Assembly (NCBI GenBank): GCA_902799245.1
Contig: CADBZY010000018.1
Location: 1-57,274, forward strand
DNA: 57,274 bases
Direction of reading: 5' to 3'
Origin: an uncultured Ruminococcus sp.
GTDB taxonomy: Bacteria > Bacillota > Clostridia > Oscillospirales > Acutalibacteraceae
Of the stretch, positions 49,671 through 57,274 are shown piece after piece. Below the pieces are notes generated by a model. That model saw only the letters and a list, made by a program, of their open reading frames with translations, searched no databases and had not been told where the DNA came from. The first letter of the stretch is position 1. Each line of letters opens with the position of its first letter. Both the position numbers and the translations under genes were made by a program.

Positions 49671-51938
49671 TTATTCTATACTCAGCACACCGCTGATACG
49701 TGAGAGCTTGGATGTGATCTGCGCAAGATGCTCCTTGCTGCTGACGGAAATCGTAGCGGTAATAACAGCGTTGGCGTCCTTCAACTCACGGGAATTAAGC
49801 ATACTGATACTGATATGCATCATGGAAAGCTGCGTCGTTACGTCAGCAAGAAGACCCTTGCGGTTGAGACAGAACAGCCTCAGCGTGGTCTTGAATTCGC
49901 GGTAATTGGTGCCCTCGCTCCAGTACACCTTGATCCAGCGTTCCGGCTCCTCGCACTTTGATATGTCCTCCGGTACATTCGGACAGCTTTTCTTATGCAC
50001 CGACACACCAAAGCCGCGTGTAATAAAGCCGATAATATCGTCGCCCGGCAGCGGGTTGCAGCAGCGTGACATCTTGATCTGACAGTTGTCTATGCCTTCC
50101 ACCCGGACACCCGGATCGCCTTTTTGGCGTCTGTGTTCCTCCGGTACAAAATTGCCTTCTATTCCCTGCAAGCCCATCGGCTTGATGACGATTCTCGCGT
50201 AATCCTCGCGCAGACGCGGCATGAGCTTGGTGACAATGATGGCGCCGTAACCGATAGCGGCATAGAAATCGTCAATGCTGTCCTTGTGGGACTTGCGTAT
50301 CTGCTCCTGCATGAATTCATCGAACTTGTCTTCGGGGATGATCAGACCCGCGCGTTTCATCTCACGGTCGAATTCCGCCTTGCCTTCTTCGATATTTTCC
50401 GCTCTGCGTTCGTTCTTGAACCACGAACGGATCTTGGTTTTGGCCTGGCTGGTCTTTGCCATGTTGAGCCAGTCACGGCTGGGGCCGTTGGTAATCTCCT
50501 TCGTGGTCTGTATCTCGATTTTATTGCCCGTATGCAGCACAGTGTTGAGCGGAACGATTCTGCCGTCGATCTTTGCGCCGATCATGCGGTGTCCCACCTG
50601 GCTGTGAATGGCATACGCAAAGTCGATCACTGTCGCACCCCTCGGAAGCACCTTGATCTCGCCCTTGGGAGTGAAAACATAGATTTCCTCCGGCATGATG
50701 TCTTCCTTGATGACGTCGAGGACGTCAGCGCTTTCGCTGTCCATCTGATCCTCGATCATCTTGCGTATCCATGAAACAGTGTCTTCAAAGACCTTGTTGC
50801 CGCCCTCGGCCGCCTTGCCGGTTTTGTACTTCCAGTGCGCCGCCACGCCGAATTCGGCAGTGAGGTGCATAGCCCTGGTGCGTATCTGCACTTCAAAGGG
50901 AACGGCGTTTTCATTGGGGTCATCACTCTTGCGGATGACGGTGGTGTGCAATGACTGGTAGCCGTTGGATTTCGGCATGGCAATGTAATTCTTATAGCGA
51001 TTGGGCAGAGGCGTATAGATCGTCTGCACCACGCCAAGCGCGGCGTAGCACTCGGCAACGGTATCCACAATTACACGAACCGCATATACGTCGTAAATGT
51101 CCTCAAAGCTCTTGCCCTGCATGATCATCTTGTTGTAGATGCCGTGAACAGACTTGACACGGCCTGACAACTCGACGTTGGGGATATACTCGATCAGGTT
51201 TTGACGAAGCTCTTCTTTGATTTCCTCAAGGAATGCCTCGCGGTTGGCCTGCTGCGCCGAAAGATTGTCACAGATCTGCTTGTAGCCGATAGGGTCAAGG
51301 TATCTGAGCGCTAAGTCCTCCAACTCCTCCTTGACAGGGCGAATGCCCATTCTGTGGGCGAGCGGCGCGTAAACTTCCAATGTCTCGCGTGCGATGTTGC
51401 GCTGTTTCTGCGGGTACATGGCACTGAGCGTGCGCATGTTGTTGAGACGGTCTGCGAGCTTGATGATCAGTACGCGGATGTCTTTGTTCGTGGCAATGAG
51501 CATACGGCGCACGTTTTCCGCCTGATGTTCCTCCTCCGTGTTGAAGCCGAGCTTGCTCAGTTTTGTCAATCCGTCAATGATCTGTGCGGTGGTGCTGCCG
51601 AAATTATTCTTAATATCGTCCAGTGTGACAGGCGTATCTTCCACCACATCGTGAAGGAGGGCAGCGACCACACTTTCGGTATCCATTCCGAGGGATACAA
51701 GGATATTTGCCACGGAAATCGGATGAACTATGTAAGGTTCGCCCGACTTGCGCTTCTGTCCCGCGTGTGCCTTGTTTGCAAAAAGATATGCCTTCTCTAT
51801 GGCAGCCATGTCATAATCCTTGCCGCTCTTAAGAATGTTTGCAACCAGTTCATCGTAGGTCTGGTATGTCTCCTCCACATTGTCTGTAAAATCTCTCTCG
51901 TTGACATCTCTTGTGCCGATGTCTGTTCCGTTTGTCAT
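49671..51938 (-). CDS. Bifunctional (p)ppGpp synthetase/hydrolase RelA/SpoT
   Basis: The 755-residue Rel protein controls the stringent response. The HD hydrolase domain is complete (AHAGQKRKSGEPYIVHPISVA, LLHDVVEDTPV with the HD and ED pairs). The synthetase domain contains RYKNYIAMPKSNGYQSLHTTV. TGS (EEIYVFTPKGEIKVLPRGATVIDFAYAIHS), zinc-finger-like (CCNPLPGDDIIGFITRG) and C-terminal ACT (LFCLNRKGLLADVTTQLSMM) regions follow. Both catalytic halves look functional. ATG 51938 follows GAGGAGGG. It lies 75 bases after recJ, a common clostridial order, though the usual apt gene between them is missing. Confidence 0.95.
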   Translation of the reverse strand: MTNGTDIGTRDVNERDFTDNVEETYQTYDELVANILKSGKDYDMAAIEKAYLFANKAHAGQKRKSGEPYIVHPISVANILVSLGMDTESVVAALLHDVVEDTPVTLDDIKNNFGSTTAQIIDGLTKLSKLGFNTEEEHQAENVRRMLIATNKDIRVLIIKLADRLNNMRTLSAMYPQKQRNIARETLEVYAPLAHRMGIRPVKEELEDLALRYLDPIGYKQICDNLSAQQANREAFLEEIKEELRQNLIEYIPNVELSGRVKSVHGIYNKMIMQGKSFEDIYDVYAVRVIVDTVAECYAALGVVQTIYTPLPNRYKNYIAMPKSNGYQSLHTTVIRKSDDPNENAVPFEVQIRTRAMHLTAEFGVAAHWKYKTGKAAEGGNKVFEDTVSWIRKMIEDQMDSESADVLDVIKEDIMPEEIYVFTPKGEIKVLPRGATVIDFAYAIHSQVGHRMIGAKIDGRIVPLNTVLHTGNKIEIQTTKEITNGPSRDWLNMAKTSQAKTKIRSWFKNERRAENIEEGKAEFDREMKRAGLIIPEDKFDEFMQEQIRKSHKDSIDDFYAAIGYGAIIVTKLMPRLREDYARIVIKPMGLQGIEGNFVPEEHRRQKGDPGVRVEGIDNCQIKMSRCCNPLPGDDIIGFITRGFGVSVHKKSCPNVPEDISKCEEPERWIKVYWSEGTNYREFKTTLRLFCLNRKGLLADVTTQLSMMHISISMLNSRELKDANAVITATISVSSKEHLAQITSKLSRISGVLSIE

Positions 51939-52013
51939 ATGGTCTTCCCTCCTCAAAACGGCGCTTGCCGTTATTATATACAATTCTTTCTCACTCAAAA
52001 AAATATATGATAA

Positions 52014-54074
52014 TTAAACATTCTTGTATCCCACTCTGACAGCAGAAGGCGTATTCTCCGGCGAGATTTTGCCGGCTTGTTCTCCGCGATACGCAGCTTC
52101 TACACAAAGCACGAATCCGTCGTCGCTGACATGCAGCAGACCGCCCTCGCTGAGTATCTGAAGAGAAGTGAGCAAAGCCGCAAATCCTACGCCCTTTCGC
52201 TTCATCCGGCACCCGAGTACTTCGGATTCACCGCGATAGCCGTCCGAAACGGCACGGTAAACGGTTCCCAAAATGCTTCTGGTAGGTCTTAATTCAATGA
52301 TTTCTTCATCTGACAGCGGCTCACCGCGCATCATTTTTTCAAACAGCTGTTTTCCTCTGTTCAACTCGTCAAAATGCGTCTCGGAGAGGCGGATGTCTCT
52401 GACGATCAGTGTCAGGCTGTCTCTGCCGCGATAGGTGGATTTATCCAGCGTAATGGCAATGTCAACCACATCTCCGACTTTGAATGGAAAGTCCTCATCG
52501 CATGTGGAAAATTTCATCGCAGTAATGACGGATTCTCCGCGTGTCAGCGTCAGGCGCTGATGCTTTCCTCCTCCGGCACCGTAAATATCAGTCAGCATCA
52601 GTCCCATGACTGCAATGAGCGGTGTGGGATTATCCGCGCCGAACGGCTCCAGCAGCTGTGACGCTTCACAGAACTGCATTGTCACGGCGGACGGCGGGAG
52701 CTGGCAGTCAATATTCAGCTCAGGGGACGGCATCAGGGGAAATTTATGACTTGCGTACTCGTTGATTGCTTTGCGAAAACTGTCTATATTCTCTGTCTTA
52801 AGATTGATTCCGGCAGCAAGCGTGTGACCGCCGAAGCCGATAAGCTGCTCGGAGCACGCCGAAATAGCCTCATAGAGCGAGAACCCCTCAATACTGCGTC
52901 CGGAGCCTTTTGCCGTATCGCCGTCATAGGATATAATGATACAGGGCTTGCCGTACCTCTCGCAGATTTTGGATGCGAAAATTCCTATGACTCCGCCGTT
53001 CCACTTTTCACCCGCTATCACGATAACGCGATCGAAAATCACCGAGCTGTCCTTCTCGAGCATTTCGGATACTTCGCGGTTGATTATCTGCTCAATCGCC
53101 TGACGTTCCTTGTTCTTGGCGGTCAGCTCGTCGGCATAGGTGAATGCCTCGTCGTCATCCTCAGTGATCAGCAGCTTCACAGCATGGGAAGCCTTGCCGA
53201 GTCTGCCCGCCGCGTTCAGCCGTGGAGCGATGACAAAGGCGATGCTGGTCGATGTGATGGTCTTGCCGGTAAGACCTGCCATATCGATGAGCGACCTCAG
53301 CCCGGGACGGCCGGAATTCTGAAGCTGACGCAGTCCTAAACGCACCAGCCTACGGTTTTCACCCGTAAGGCTCACGACGTCGGCCACCGTGCCGAGTGCG
53401 ACCAGATCCCCGCAGTTTTCTATGACAGCCATGCTGTCCCCTTCGATGGCGCAAACCAGCTTGAACGCAACGCCCACTCCGGCGTATTCTTTAAACCTGC
53501 ACCCACTGTCCCGTCTGTGCGGATCAACAACCGCTATAGCATCAGGCAGTACGTCTCCCTCCTGATGATGGTCGGTGACAACGACGTCTATTCCAAGAGA
53601 ATTGGCGTGTGCTACCTCGACCACAGCGGAAATTCCGTTGTCGACCGTGATGATCAGGTCAATGTTCATCTCGTGAAGCGTATCAATCGCCTTGCAGTTG
53701 AGTCCGTATCCTTCACCCTCGCGATCAGGAATGTAATACATCACATTTGCGCCGACGGATTCAAGGTAGGAAAACAGCAAAGCGGTAGAAGTAACACCGT
53801 CAACATCGTAATCACCGTAGATGGCAATTCTCTCGAATTCGTCAATCGCGCGGCGTATGCGGCTGACAGCCTTATCCATATCGATGATTTCCAACGGGTC
53901 AATGAATTCGGCGGTATCATCATCAAGACCAAGCATGTCACTTATCTGTTCATCTGTGCAGAATCCCCTGGATGTCAGCAGATGTGCGGTAAACCCGTCG
54001 ATACCGAAACGTTGTGCAACGCTGCGGGACAGCATTTTGTCTGATTTAGCTATTCGCCAGCGGCGAAAGGACAT
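52014..54074 (-). CDS. recJ: Single-stranded-DNA-specific exonuclease RecJ
   Basis: The 686-residue protein has the DHH phosphoesterase motifs AIYGDYDVDGVTST (motif I), DLIITVDNGI, VVTDHHQEG (DHH) and RLNAAGRLG, and the DHHA1 motif GFGGHTLAAG. A C-terminal OB region and a helical tail follow. RecJ degrades single-stranded DNA 5' to 3' in recombination and mismatch repair. ATG 54074 follows GAAGGAGGTGA. It is longer than E. coli RecJ (577) because of the C-terminal extension usual in Bacillota. Confidence 0.95.
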   Translation of the reverse strand: MSFRRWRIAKSDKMLSRSVAQRFGIDGFTAHLLTSRGFCTDEQISDMLGLDDDTAEFIDPLEIIDMDKAVSRIRRAIDEFERIAIYGDYDVDGVTSTALLFSYLESVGANVMYYIPDREGEGYGLNCKAIDTLHEMNIDLIITVDNGISAVVEVAHANSLGIDVVVTDHHQEGDVLPDAIAVVDPHRRDSGCRFKEYAGVGVAFKLVCAIEGDSMAVIENCGDLVALGTVADVVSLTGENRRLVRLGLRQLQNSGRPGLRSLIDMAGLTGKTITSTSIAFVIAPRLNAAGRLGKASHAVKLLITEDDDEAFTYADELTAKNKERQAIEQIINREVSEMLEKDSSVIFDRVIVIAGEKWNGGVIGIFASKICERYGKPCIIISYDGDTAKGSGRSIEGFSLYEAISACSEQLIGFGGHTLAAGINLKTENIDSFRKAINEYASHKFPLMPSPELNIDCQLPPSAVTMQFCEASQLLEPFGADNPTPLIAVMGLMLTDIYGAGGGKHQRLTLTRGESVITAMKFSTCDEDFPFKVGDVVDIAITLDKSTYRGRDSLTLIVRDIRLSETHFDELNRGKQLFEKMMRGEPLSDEEIIELRPTRSILGTVYRAVSDGYRGESEVLGCRMKRKGVGFAALLTSLQILSEGGLLHVSDDGFVLCVEAAYRGEQAGKISPENTPSAVRVGYKNV

Positions 54075-54201
54075 CGGACTCACCTCCTTCAATATATAGA
54101 AAAGATATGATAATTAGTATCATATCATATTCCGCTTTTTTTTGCAAGGTCTTATTTAAATATTGTTAATATTATTTTTGCAGTAAAAGTAAAAAAAGCA
54201 C

Positions 54202-54230
54202 TTGACTTTTTCAAATATATGTTGTATATT
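54202..54230 (+). promoter_or_regulatory. Sigma-A promoter of tRNA-Ser
   Basis: TTGACT, a 17-base spacer and TATATT, 44 bases upstream of the mature tRNA. Confidence 0.8.
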
Positions 54231-54274
54231 ATTTAAGCGCTTTGAATTTGAGCGCAATATCGACTAAGTCATAC

Positions 54275-54366
54275 GGAGAAGTCGCGTAGCTGGTCGAGCG
54301 CGCACGATTGGAAATCGTGTAATCGTTAAAAGCGGTTCGAGGGTTCGAATCCCTCCTTCTCCGCCA
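54275..54366 (+). tRNA. tRNA-Ser (anticodon GGA)
   Basis: A 92-base type II tRNA with a long variable arm. Acceptor arms start GGAGAAG and end with encoded GCCA. The anticodon arm CACGA/TCGTG encloses TTGGAAA, giving anticodon GGA. The T-arm GGGTTCGAATCCC is perfect. Confidence 0.95.
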
Positions 54367-54370
54367 GAAA

Positions 54371-54414
54371 GTTGTCGCACACAGGAATTTTTCCCTGTGT
54401 GCGACAGCTTTTTT
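54371..54414 (+). terminator. Terminator of tRNA-Ser
   Basis: GTCGCACACAGG and CCTGTGTGCGAC arms are followed by AGCTTTTTT. Confidence 0.88.
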
Positions 54415-54853
54415 CTTCTGCTATGTTGCAAATTCTATTTAGAGTAGAATCAGATCACCCGAATCATGGAAAAAATCCTCGGAATGCCGTGTTTCTGGCA
54501 CTTTCCGAGGATTTTCTGTTGGAAGGGTAGTACAAAAAAAGATGCCACTTGGTTTTATCACCCCATACTTGAATTTGAAGCGTGAATGATATTAGTTGCT
54601 GCAATGCATCCAATATGCTCTGAACGCTTTAGGGAATTTGGAATGACGATACTGTGTTAATGACACATTGGGCAAGAAAACCAAATATCCGAAAATCGGG
54701 GAAATATTGCGGATTTTGTGTGTTACAGGGAGAGAAAGCAAAAGGTCGTATGCTGTTGCCGGATAACGTCCCGTTCATCTGTGAGGCCAACGGCCACGAC
54801 GCAGAGAAGATCGGTCAGCACTGCTTTGAAATTCTCCCGAAGATTTGTGTGAG
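54415..54853. other. Accessory intergenic stretch with debris
   Basis: There is no clear intact gene. It holds a strong hairpin at 54472-54516 (AAATCCTCGGAA and TTCCGAGGATTT, with T on its right flank), terminator-like on both strands. A plus-strand open frame from about 54642 to 54896 has no ribosome binding site and runs into the convergent HxlR gene. It contains RMLLPDNVPFICEANGHDAE and looks like the tail of a lost gene, perhaps from a mobile element. I cannot identify it. Confidence 0.45.
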
Positions 54854-55204
54854 TTATTCCCCGCAGGGTATGGGGACGCCTGCCAACTCAAAGTAGTGTT
54901 CACCCCACTTACATAAAGCTTCAACGATTGGGACAAGCGTTTCTCCCATTTCTGTCAGAGAGTATTCCGTCTTGGGTGGCACAACCGGATATAGCACACG
55001 GTTAATGACACCGTCCTCCTCCAGTTCTTTGAGCTGCTTGCTGAGCATACGGGGCGTTGCCTGCGGAACAGCTCTTTGAATCTCGTTATATCTCCTTGTA
55101 CCGTTTATCAACTCATAGACAATCAGTGCCTTGTACTTTCCGCCAATGACGTCCATTGCGGCTTCGACCGGGCAGTGATAAGTCTTGATTTTTTCAATAT
55201 TCAT
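54854..55204 (-). CDS. HxlR-family transcriptional regulator
   Basis: The 116-residue protein has the HxlR winged helix: YHCPVEAAMDVIGGKYKALIVYEL (with the conserved Cys that can sense oxidants or electrophiles), RRYNEIQRAVPQATPRMLSKQLKELEEDG and YSLTEMGETLVPIVEALCKWG. ATG 55204 follows GGAG. It is divergent from an NTF2-like and nitroreductase operon, with a palindrome in between, so it probably controls that operon. Confidence 0.9.
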   Translation of the reverse strand: MNIEKIKTYHCPVEAAMDVIGGKYKALIVYELINGTRRYNEIQRAVPQATPRMLSKQLKELEEDGVINRVLYPVVPPKTEYSLTEMGETLVPIVEALCKWGEHYFELAGVPIPCGE

Positions 55205-55221
55205 GTTCAACTTCTCCTAAC

Positions 55222-55240
55222 TATACTTTTTGATAGTATA
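55222..55240. promoter_or_regulatory. Candidate HxlR operator
   Basis: TATACT, seven bases, AGTATA is a perfect inverted repeat in the divergent region, 18 bases upstream of the HxlR ATG and 19 bases upstream of the -35 box of the nitroreductase operon. Confidence 0.6.
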
Positions 55241-55258
55241 TCACAAAAAAGTGCGTTC

Positions 55259-55286
55259 TTGCAAATTTTATTGTTCATGCTATAAT
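55259..55286 (+). promoter_or_regulatory. Sigma-A promoter of the NTF2-like/nitroreductase operon
   Basis: TTGCAA, a 16-base spacer and TATAAT with extended TGC. Confidence 0.75.
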
Positions 55287-55345
55287 TATAATCAGGAGGG
55301 ACGAAAAAGTCAATCCAAAATCATATTATACGAGGAGAAGATAAC

Positions 55346-55714
55346 GTGGAAAAGATCAAAGTTTCTGATTATGAAGAGGTGCTGGCTGCTGCCGCAAAAT
55401 ACATAGAGGCTTGCAAAGAAGGCAAGAGCGACATCATGAAGCCGGCAGTTACTGACAATGCCCTTATGTATGGCTACCTGAACGGCGAATACTATCACGG
55501 CTCCATCGAGGCTCTATACGGCGCAGTAGATGCATTCGGCCCTGCTCCTGAAACAAAAGCCAGAGTTGACGTACTGAGCATCGAGGGTACTGCCGCAGCC
55601 GTTCGCGTTACATTGGAAGACTGGCATGGTCTTGCGTTCACTGATTTCCACACTCTTATCAAGGAAGACGGTCAGTGGAAGATTCTCGCCAAGGTATTCC
55701 ACCAGTATCTGTAA
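55346..55714 (+). CDS. NTF2-like (putative lumazine-binding) protein
   Basis: The 122-residue protein has the SnoaL/NTF2-like cone fold pattern: a first helix YEEVLAAAAKYIEACKEGKS, MKPAVTDNALMYGYLNGEYYHGSIEALYGAV, and strands AAAVRVTLEDWHGLAFTDFHTLIKEDGQWKILAKVFH. This matches the lumazine-binding-like group. Such proteins bind small ligands or act as isomerases or dehydratases. A CGAGGAG site precedes the ATG. It starts an operon with nitroreductase and Cdd1 genes. Confidence 0.82.
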   Translation: MEKIKVSDYEEVLAAAAKYIEACKEGKSDIMKPAVTDNALMYGYLNGEYYHGSIEALYGAVDAFGPAPETKARVDVLSIEGTAAAVRVTLEDWHGLAFTDFHTLIKEDGQWKILAKVFHQYL

Positions 55715-55732
55715 TTAACGGAGGTTGTCACT

Positions 55733-56251
55733 ATGGACTTCATGGAGCTTGCTTCTCAGCGGTTTTCTGTCCACTCCTTTTGGGATAAGCCGGTGGAGCA
55801 AGAGAAGATCGATCTTGTCTTAAAGGCAGCGCAGCTAGCACCCACGGCGGTCAACTATCAGCCGCAGATGATCTATTTGCTGAAAAGTGAAGCTGCCATG
55901 AATAAGATCAATCGTTTGTGCCGTTGTATTTATGGAGCACCGATGGTATTTCTTGTCTGCAGCGACGAGCGGAAAACATGGAAGAGCCAGACGGAGCGTG
56001 GTTACAGCACCGGAGAAATGGACTGTAGCATTGTGTGTACACACATGATGCTGGAGGAGTGGGAGCTGGGTTTGGGTTCCGTATGGGTCAGGCTGTTTGA
56101 TGTAAACGCTGTCGCAAAGGCATTTGATCTTCCATCCTACATCAAACCGATCTGTCTGCTTCCTGTCGGCTACGCATCGGATGACTGCTTACCGTATGCG
56201 CCTTTGCATGACGTCTACCGAGATATTTCAGAATTTACGGAGGTACTTTGA
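55733..56251 (+). CDS. Nitroreductase-family FMN protein
   Basis: The 172-residue protein has the nitroreductase fold with the FMN-binding N-terminus (LASQRFSVHSFWDKPVEQEKI), AAQLAPTAVNYQP and a later ELGLGSVWVRLFD. The common RRS motif is altered to QRFSVHSF. It is likely to reduce quinones or nitro or unsaturated compounds with NAD(P)H. An ACGGAGG site precedes ATG 55733. The stop codon nearly touches the next start (two bases). Confidence 0.87.
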   Translation: MDFMELASQRFSVHSFWDKPVEQEKIDLVLKAAQLAPTAVNYQPQMIYLLKSEAAMNKINRLCRCIYGAPMVFLVCSDERKTWKSQTERGYSTGEMDCSIVCTHMMLEEWELGLGSVWVRLFDVNAVAKAFDLPSYIKPICLLPVGYASDDCLPYAPLHDVYRDISEFTEVL

Positions 56252-56252
56252 T

Positions 56253-56648
56253 ATGAGTGATCTTCGATTGGTTCCCGGTATTGGTGCCAAGAAAGAGCAG
56301 GAGCTTATTGAGCTTGGATATGACTCGTTGGAATCCTTGAAAAACGCAGATCCAGACGAGTTGTACTTCGAGACCTGTGTTAAGCAAGGCCGACAGCTTG
56401 ATAAATGTATGCTCTATGCTTTTCGCTGTGCGGTAGCATTTGCCAAAGACGCCGCGCCAAATCCGGGTGAATACCGTTGGTGGTATTTTTGCGATGATCC
56501 CAAGAAAAAGTGTATATGCCGGCGCAAAAACCGCAGCTGCACGGATTTTGAACCGCACTTAGCCGGAAAAATAACCGCAGTTTTCCACATGGATTTTTGG
56601 GAGTTCTATGTGGAAAACCATGTGGAAAACCGCTACAATTATTTCTGA
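56253..56648 (+). CDS. Cdd1-like helix-hairpin-helix protein
   Basis: The 131-residue protein begins with a helix-hairpin-helix (LVPGIGAKKEQELIELGYDSLESLKNADPDELY) followed by CVKQGRQLDKCMLYAFRCAVAFAKD and WWYFCDD. This is the 'pathogenicity locus' Cdd1 family, usually about 90 residues. Here a Cys-rich extension (CICRRKNRSC) and a tail follow, the last part rich in inverted-repeat sequence (TTTCCACATGG and CCATGTGGAAA on the DNA), so the C-terminus may be altered. ATG 56253 follows GGAGGTA inside the nitroreductase gene. Function is unknown; DNA or protein binding is expected. Confidence 0.78.
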   Translation: MSDLRLVPGIGAKKEQELIELGYDSLESLKNADPDELYFETCVKQGRQLDKCMLYAFRCAVAFAKDAAPNPGEYRWWYFCDDPKKKCICRRKNRSCTDFEPHLAGKITAVFHMDFWEFYVENHVENRYNYF

Positions 56649-56656
56649 ATCAGAGA

Positions 56657-56860
56657 TCACTCATACTTGCTGATGATCTTCCTCATTTGCTCATAAATAT
56701 CCTGCTCTGACCAAACATATCCGTCGCCGGGTTCTTCGGAAAAGATGGAGAGGATTTCTTCCTTTGCGGCACGAATGTTTTTGCAGTCTCTGAACACCTC
56801 TGCCCATTCGGTATCTAAATCTTTCCTTGTCAGTATCATGGTGTCGCTGCTCAGATAGGC
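56657..56860 (-). pseudogene. 3' fragment of a gene cut by a transposon end
   Basis: The last 67 codons of a gene on the minus strand, ending in KIISKYE. The visible sequence is charged and helical (SSDTMILTRKDLDTEWAEVF, then AAKEEILSIFSEEPGDGYVW). The frame continues rightwards only into transposon-end repeats, so the true start is lost. I do not recognise the family. Confidence 0.55.
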
Positions 56861-56919
56861 TGACACAAAATAGCTCAATGGAAATGACACAAAACAGCCC
56901 AAGATTGTGACAAAAGGGG
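56861..56919. repeat. Transposon end with repeated TGACACAAAA words
   Basis: TGACACAAAA occurs at 56861-56870 and 56885-56894 and a variant GTGACAAAAG at about 56907-56916, spaced 22-24 bases. Multiple spaced copies near an end that begins TG are typical of elements with a DDE transposase plus an AAA ATPase (Tn7, Tn5053, Mu and IS21-like types). The ATPase remnant follows 50 bases inward. Confidence 0.55.
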
Positions 56920-56967
56920 ATGCAGCAAATTGGGAGGAACACAGCAAAGTGTGAACCTCCCAATTGA

Positions 56968-57177
56968 TCATTTAGCGATTTCGTTTTCGACAACAAAGGC
57001 GACCATATAGTCGTCAATGAGCTTGCGCTGCTGCTGAAAAGCGTACATAAGGCTCTTCTCACAAATTCTGTTGATCATGCGCGGGATGCCGGAAGATTCC
57101 TTTGCGACGACATCGAGTGCCTTTGCTGTGAATATCTCTGTGGAGCCGCCGGCGTATTGAAGATGGGATTGAATGTA
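56968..57177 (-). pseudogene. C-terminal fragment of a transposition AAA ATPase (TniB/ExeA-like)
   Basis: The last 69 codons of an AAA+ ATPase: YIQSHLQYAGGSTEIFTAKA, then SGIPRMINRICEKSLMYAF and a tail LIDDYMVAFVVENEIAK. This is the typical end (sensor 2 region, GIPRxINRIC) of the TniB/ExeA-like ATPases that accompany DDE transposases. An in-frame TAA at 57178 precedes it and unrelated sequence with its own promoter follows to the right, so Walker A and B parts are missing and the element is dead or was broken by another insertion. Confidence 0.75.
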
Positions 57178-57211
57178 TTAACTCGGCGATTAAATATAGA
57201 TAATATTCACC

Positions 57212-57240
57212 TTTACAAATAGGGCAAAGTATGCTAAAAT
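57212..57240 (+). promoter_or_regulatory. Sigma-A promoter at the right edge
   Basis: TTTACA, a 17-base spacer and TAAAAT with an extended TGC. Confidence 0.7.
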
Positions 57241-57246
57241 AGAAGC

Positions 57247-57274
57247 ATGGAAATTGAAGAAAAAACAGACTATA
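57247..57274 (+). CDS. Partial gene running off the window, possibly leaderless
   Basis: ATG 57247 begins MEIEEKTDY and runs off the window. It is six bases after the -10 box, so the transcript would start on or next to the ATG without a Shine-Dalgarno sequence. It could belong to a second mobile element that broke the ATPase gene. Nothing more can be said from nine codons. Confidence 0.4.

Noticed and set aside
54275-54412. tRNA-Ser as the attachment site of an integrated island
   Set aside because: I found no second copy of the tRNA 3' end downstream in the window and no integrase gene.

Overview
The window comes from a spore-forming member of the Bacillota, class Clostridia, most likely an anaerobic gut-type Oscillospiraceae/Ruminococcaceae. 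The support is a complete spoIIAA-spoIIAB-sigF operon, an anaerobe-type hexameric glutamate dehydrogenase, strong AGGAGG ribosome binding sites, sigma-A promoters with 16-18 base spacers, and many lipoproteins with Firmicutes lipoboxes. No rRNA is present, so the species cannot be fixed from this sequence.

Layout. 1-3.1 kb: a decapitated WYL-type regulator remnant, a nucleotidyltransferase, tRNA-Arg/Glu/Met on the minus strand and a zinc-ribbon membrane protein. 3.1-6.1 kb: bacterial PH-domain pair (ydbS/ydbT-like) and an XRE regulator plus membrane protein pair with palindromic operators. 6.2-10 kb: RluA-type pseudouridine synthase, a PstS-like lipoprotein overlapping a second lipoprotein, and a 57-residue Cys-rich membrane protein. 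10-17 kb: a giant cytoplasmic TPR protein, a small membrane protein, a TIM-barrel isomerase-like protein, YmdB phosphodiesterase and an oligopeptide-binding lipoprotein. 17-21.3 kb: yloV/fakA-like gene with an internal deletion and frame change, recG and a CarD-type regulator. 21.5-26.7 kb: a propeller-HD-GYP sensor and an IS4-family insertion sequence. 26.8-29.8 kb: PHP phosphatase, a response regulator with a collapsed receiver, gene debris and an XRE regulator. 29.8-36.1 kb: spoIIA operon, a small helical protein, polysaccharide deacetylase, a two-component system, a YdcF-type protein and a TfoX-N protein. 36.1-41 kb: fur-znuA-znuC-znuB metal uptake operon with a palindromic Fur-type box, a candidate small RNA and gdhA. 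41-48 kb: two tandem membrane-anchored PIG-L deacetylases, an orphan fumarase beta subunit, a secreted serpin and a PadR/HAAS-domain pair. 48-54.4 kb: glycosyltransferase, HD hydrolase, relA/spoT, recJ and tRNA-Ser. 54.4 kb to the end: an accessory strip with HxlR, NTF2-like, nitroreductase and Cdd1 genes, then a gene truncated by the end of a transposon whose ATPase is itself broken.

Working together. The core parts (recG, relA, recJ, gdhA, spoIIA, tRNAs) are housekeeping. Around them lie regulatory and surface modules, each with its own regulator: XRE plus membrane protein, PadR plus HAAS protein, HxlR plus nitroreductase, and Fur plus zinc transporter. The most striking feature not explained by genes is a set of at least six intergenic arrays of 7-base tandem units. 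Each array has a different unit sequence. Three of them overlap stop codons, and one supplies the Shine-Dalgarno sequence of znuA. I found no CRISPR array and no clear, complete new defence system.
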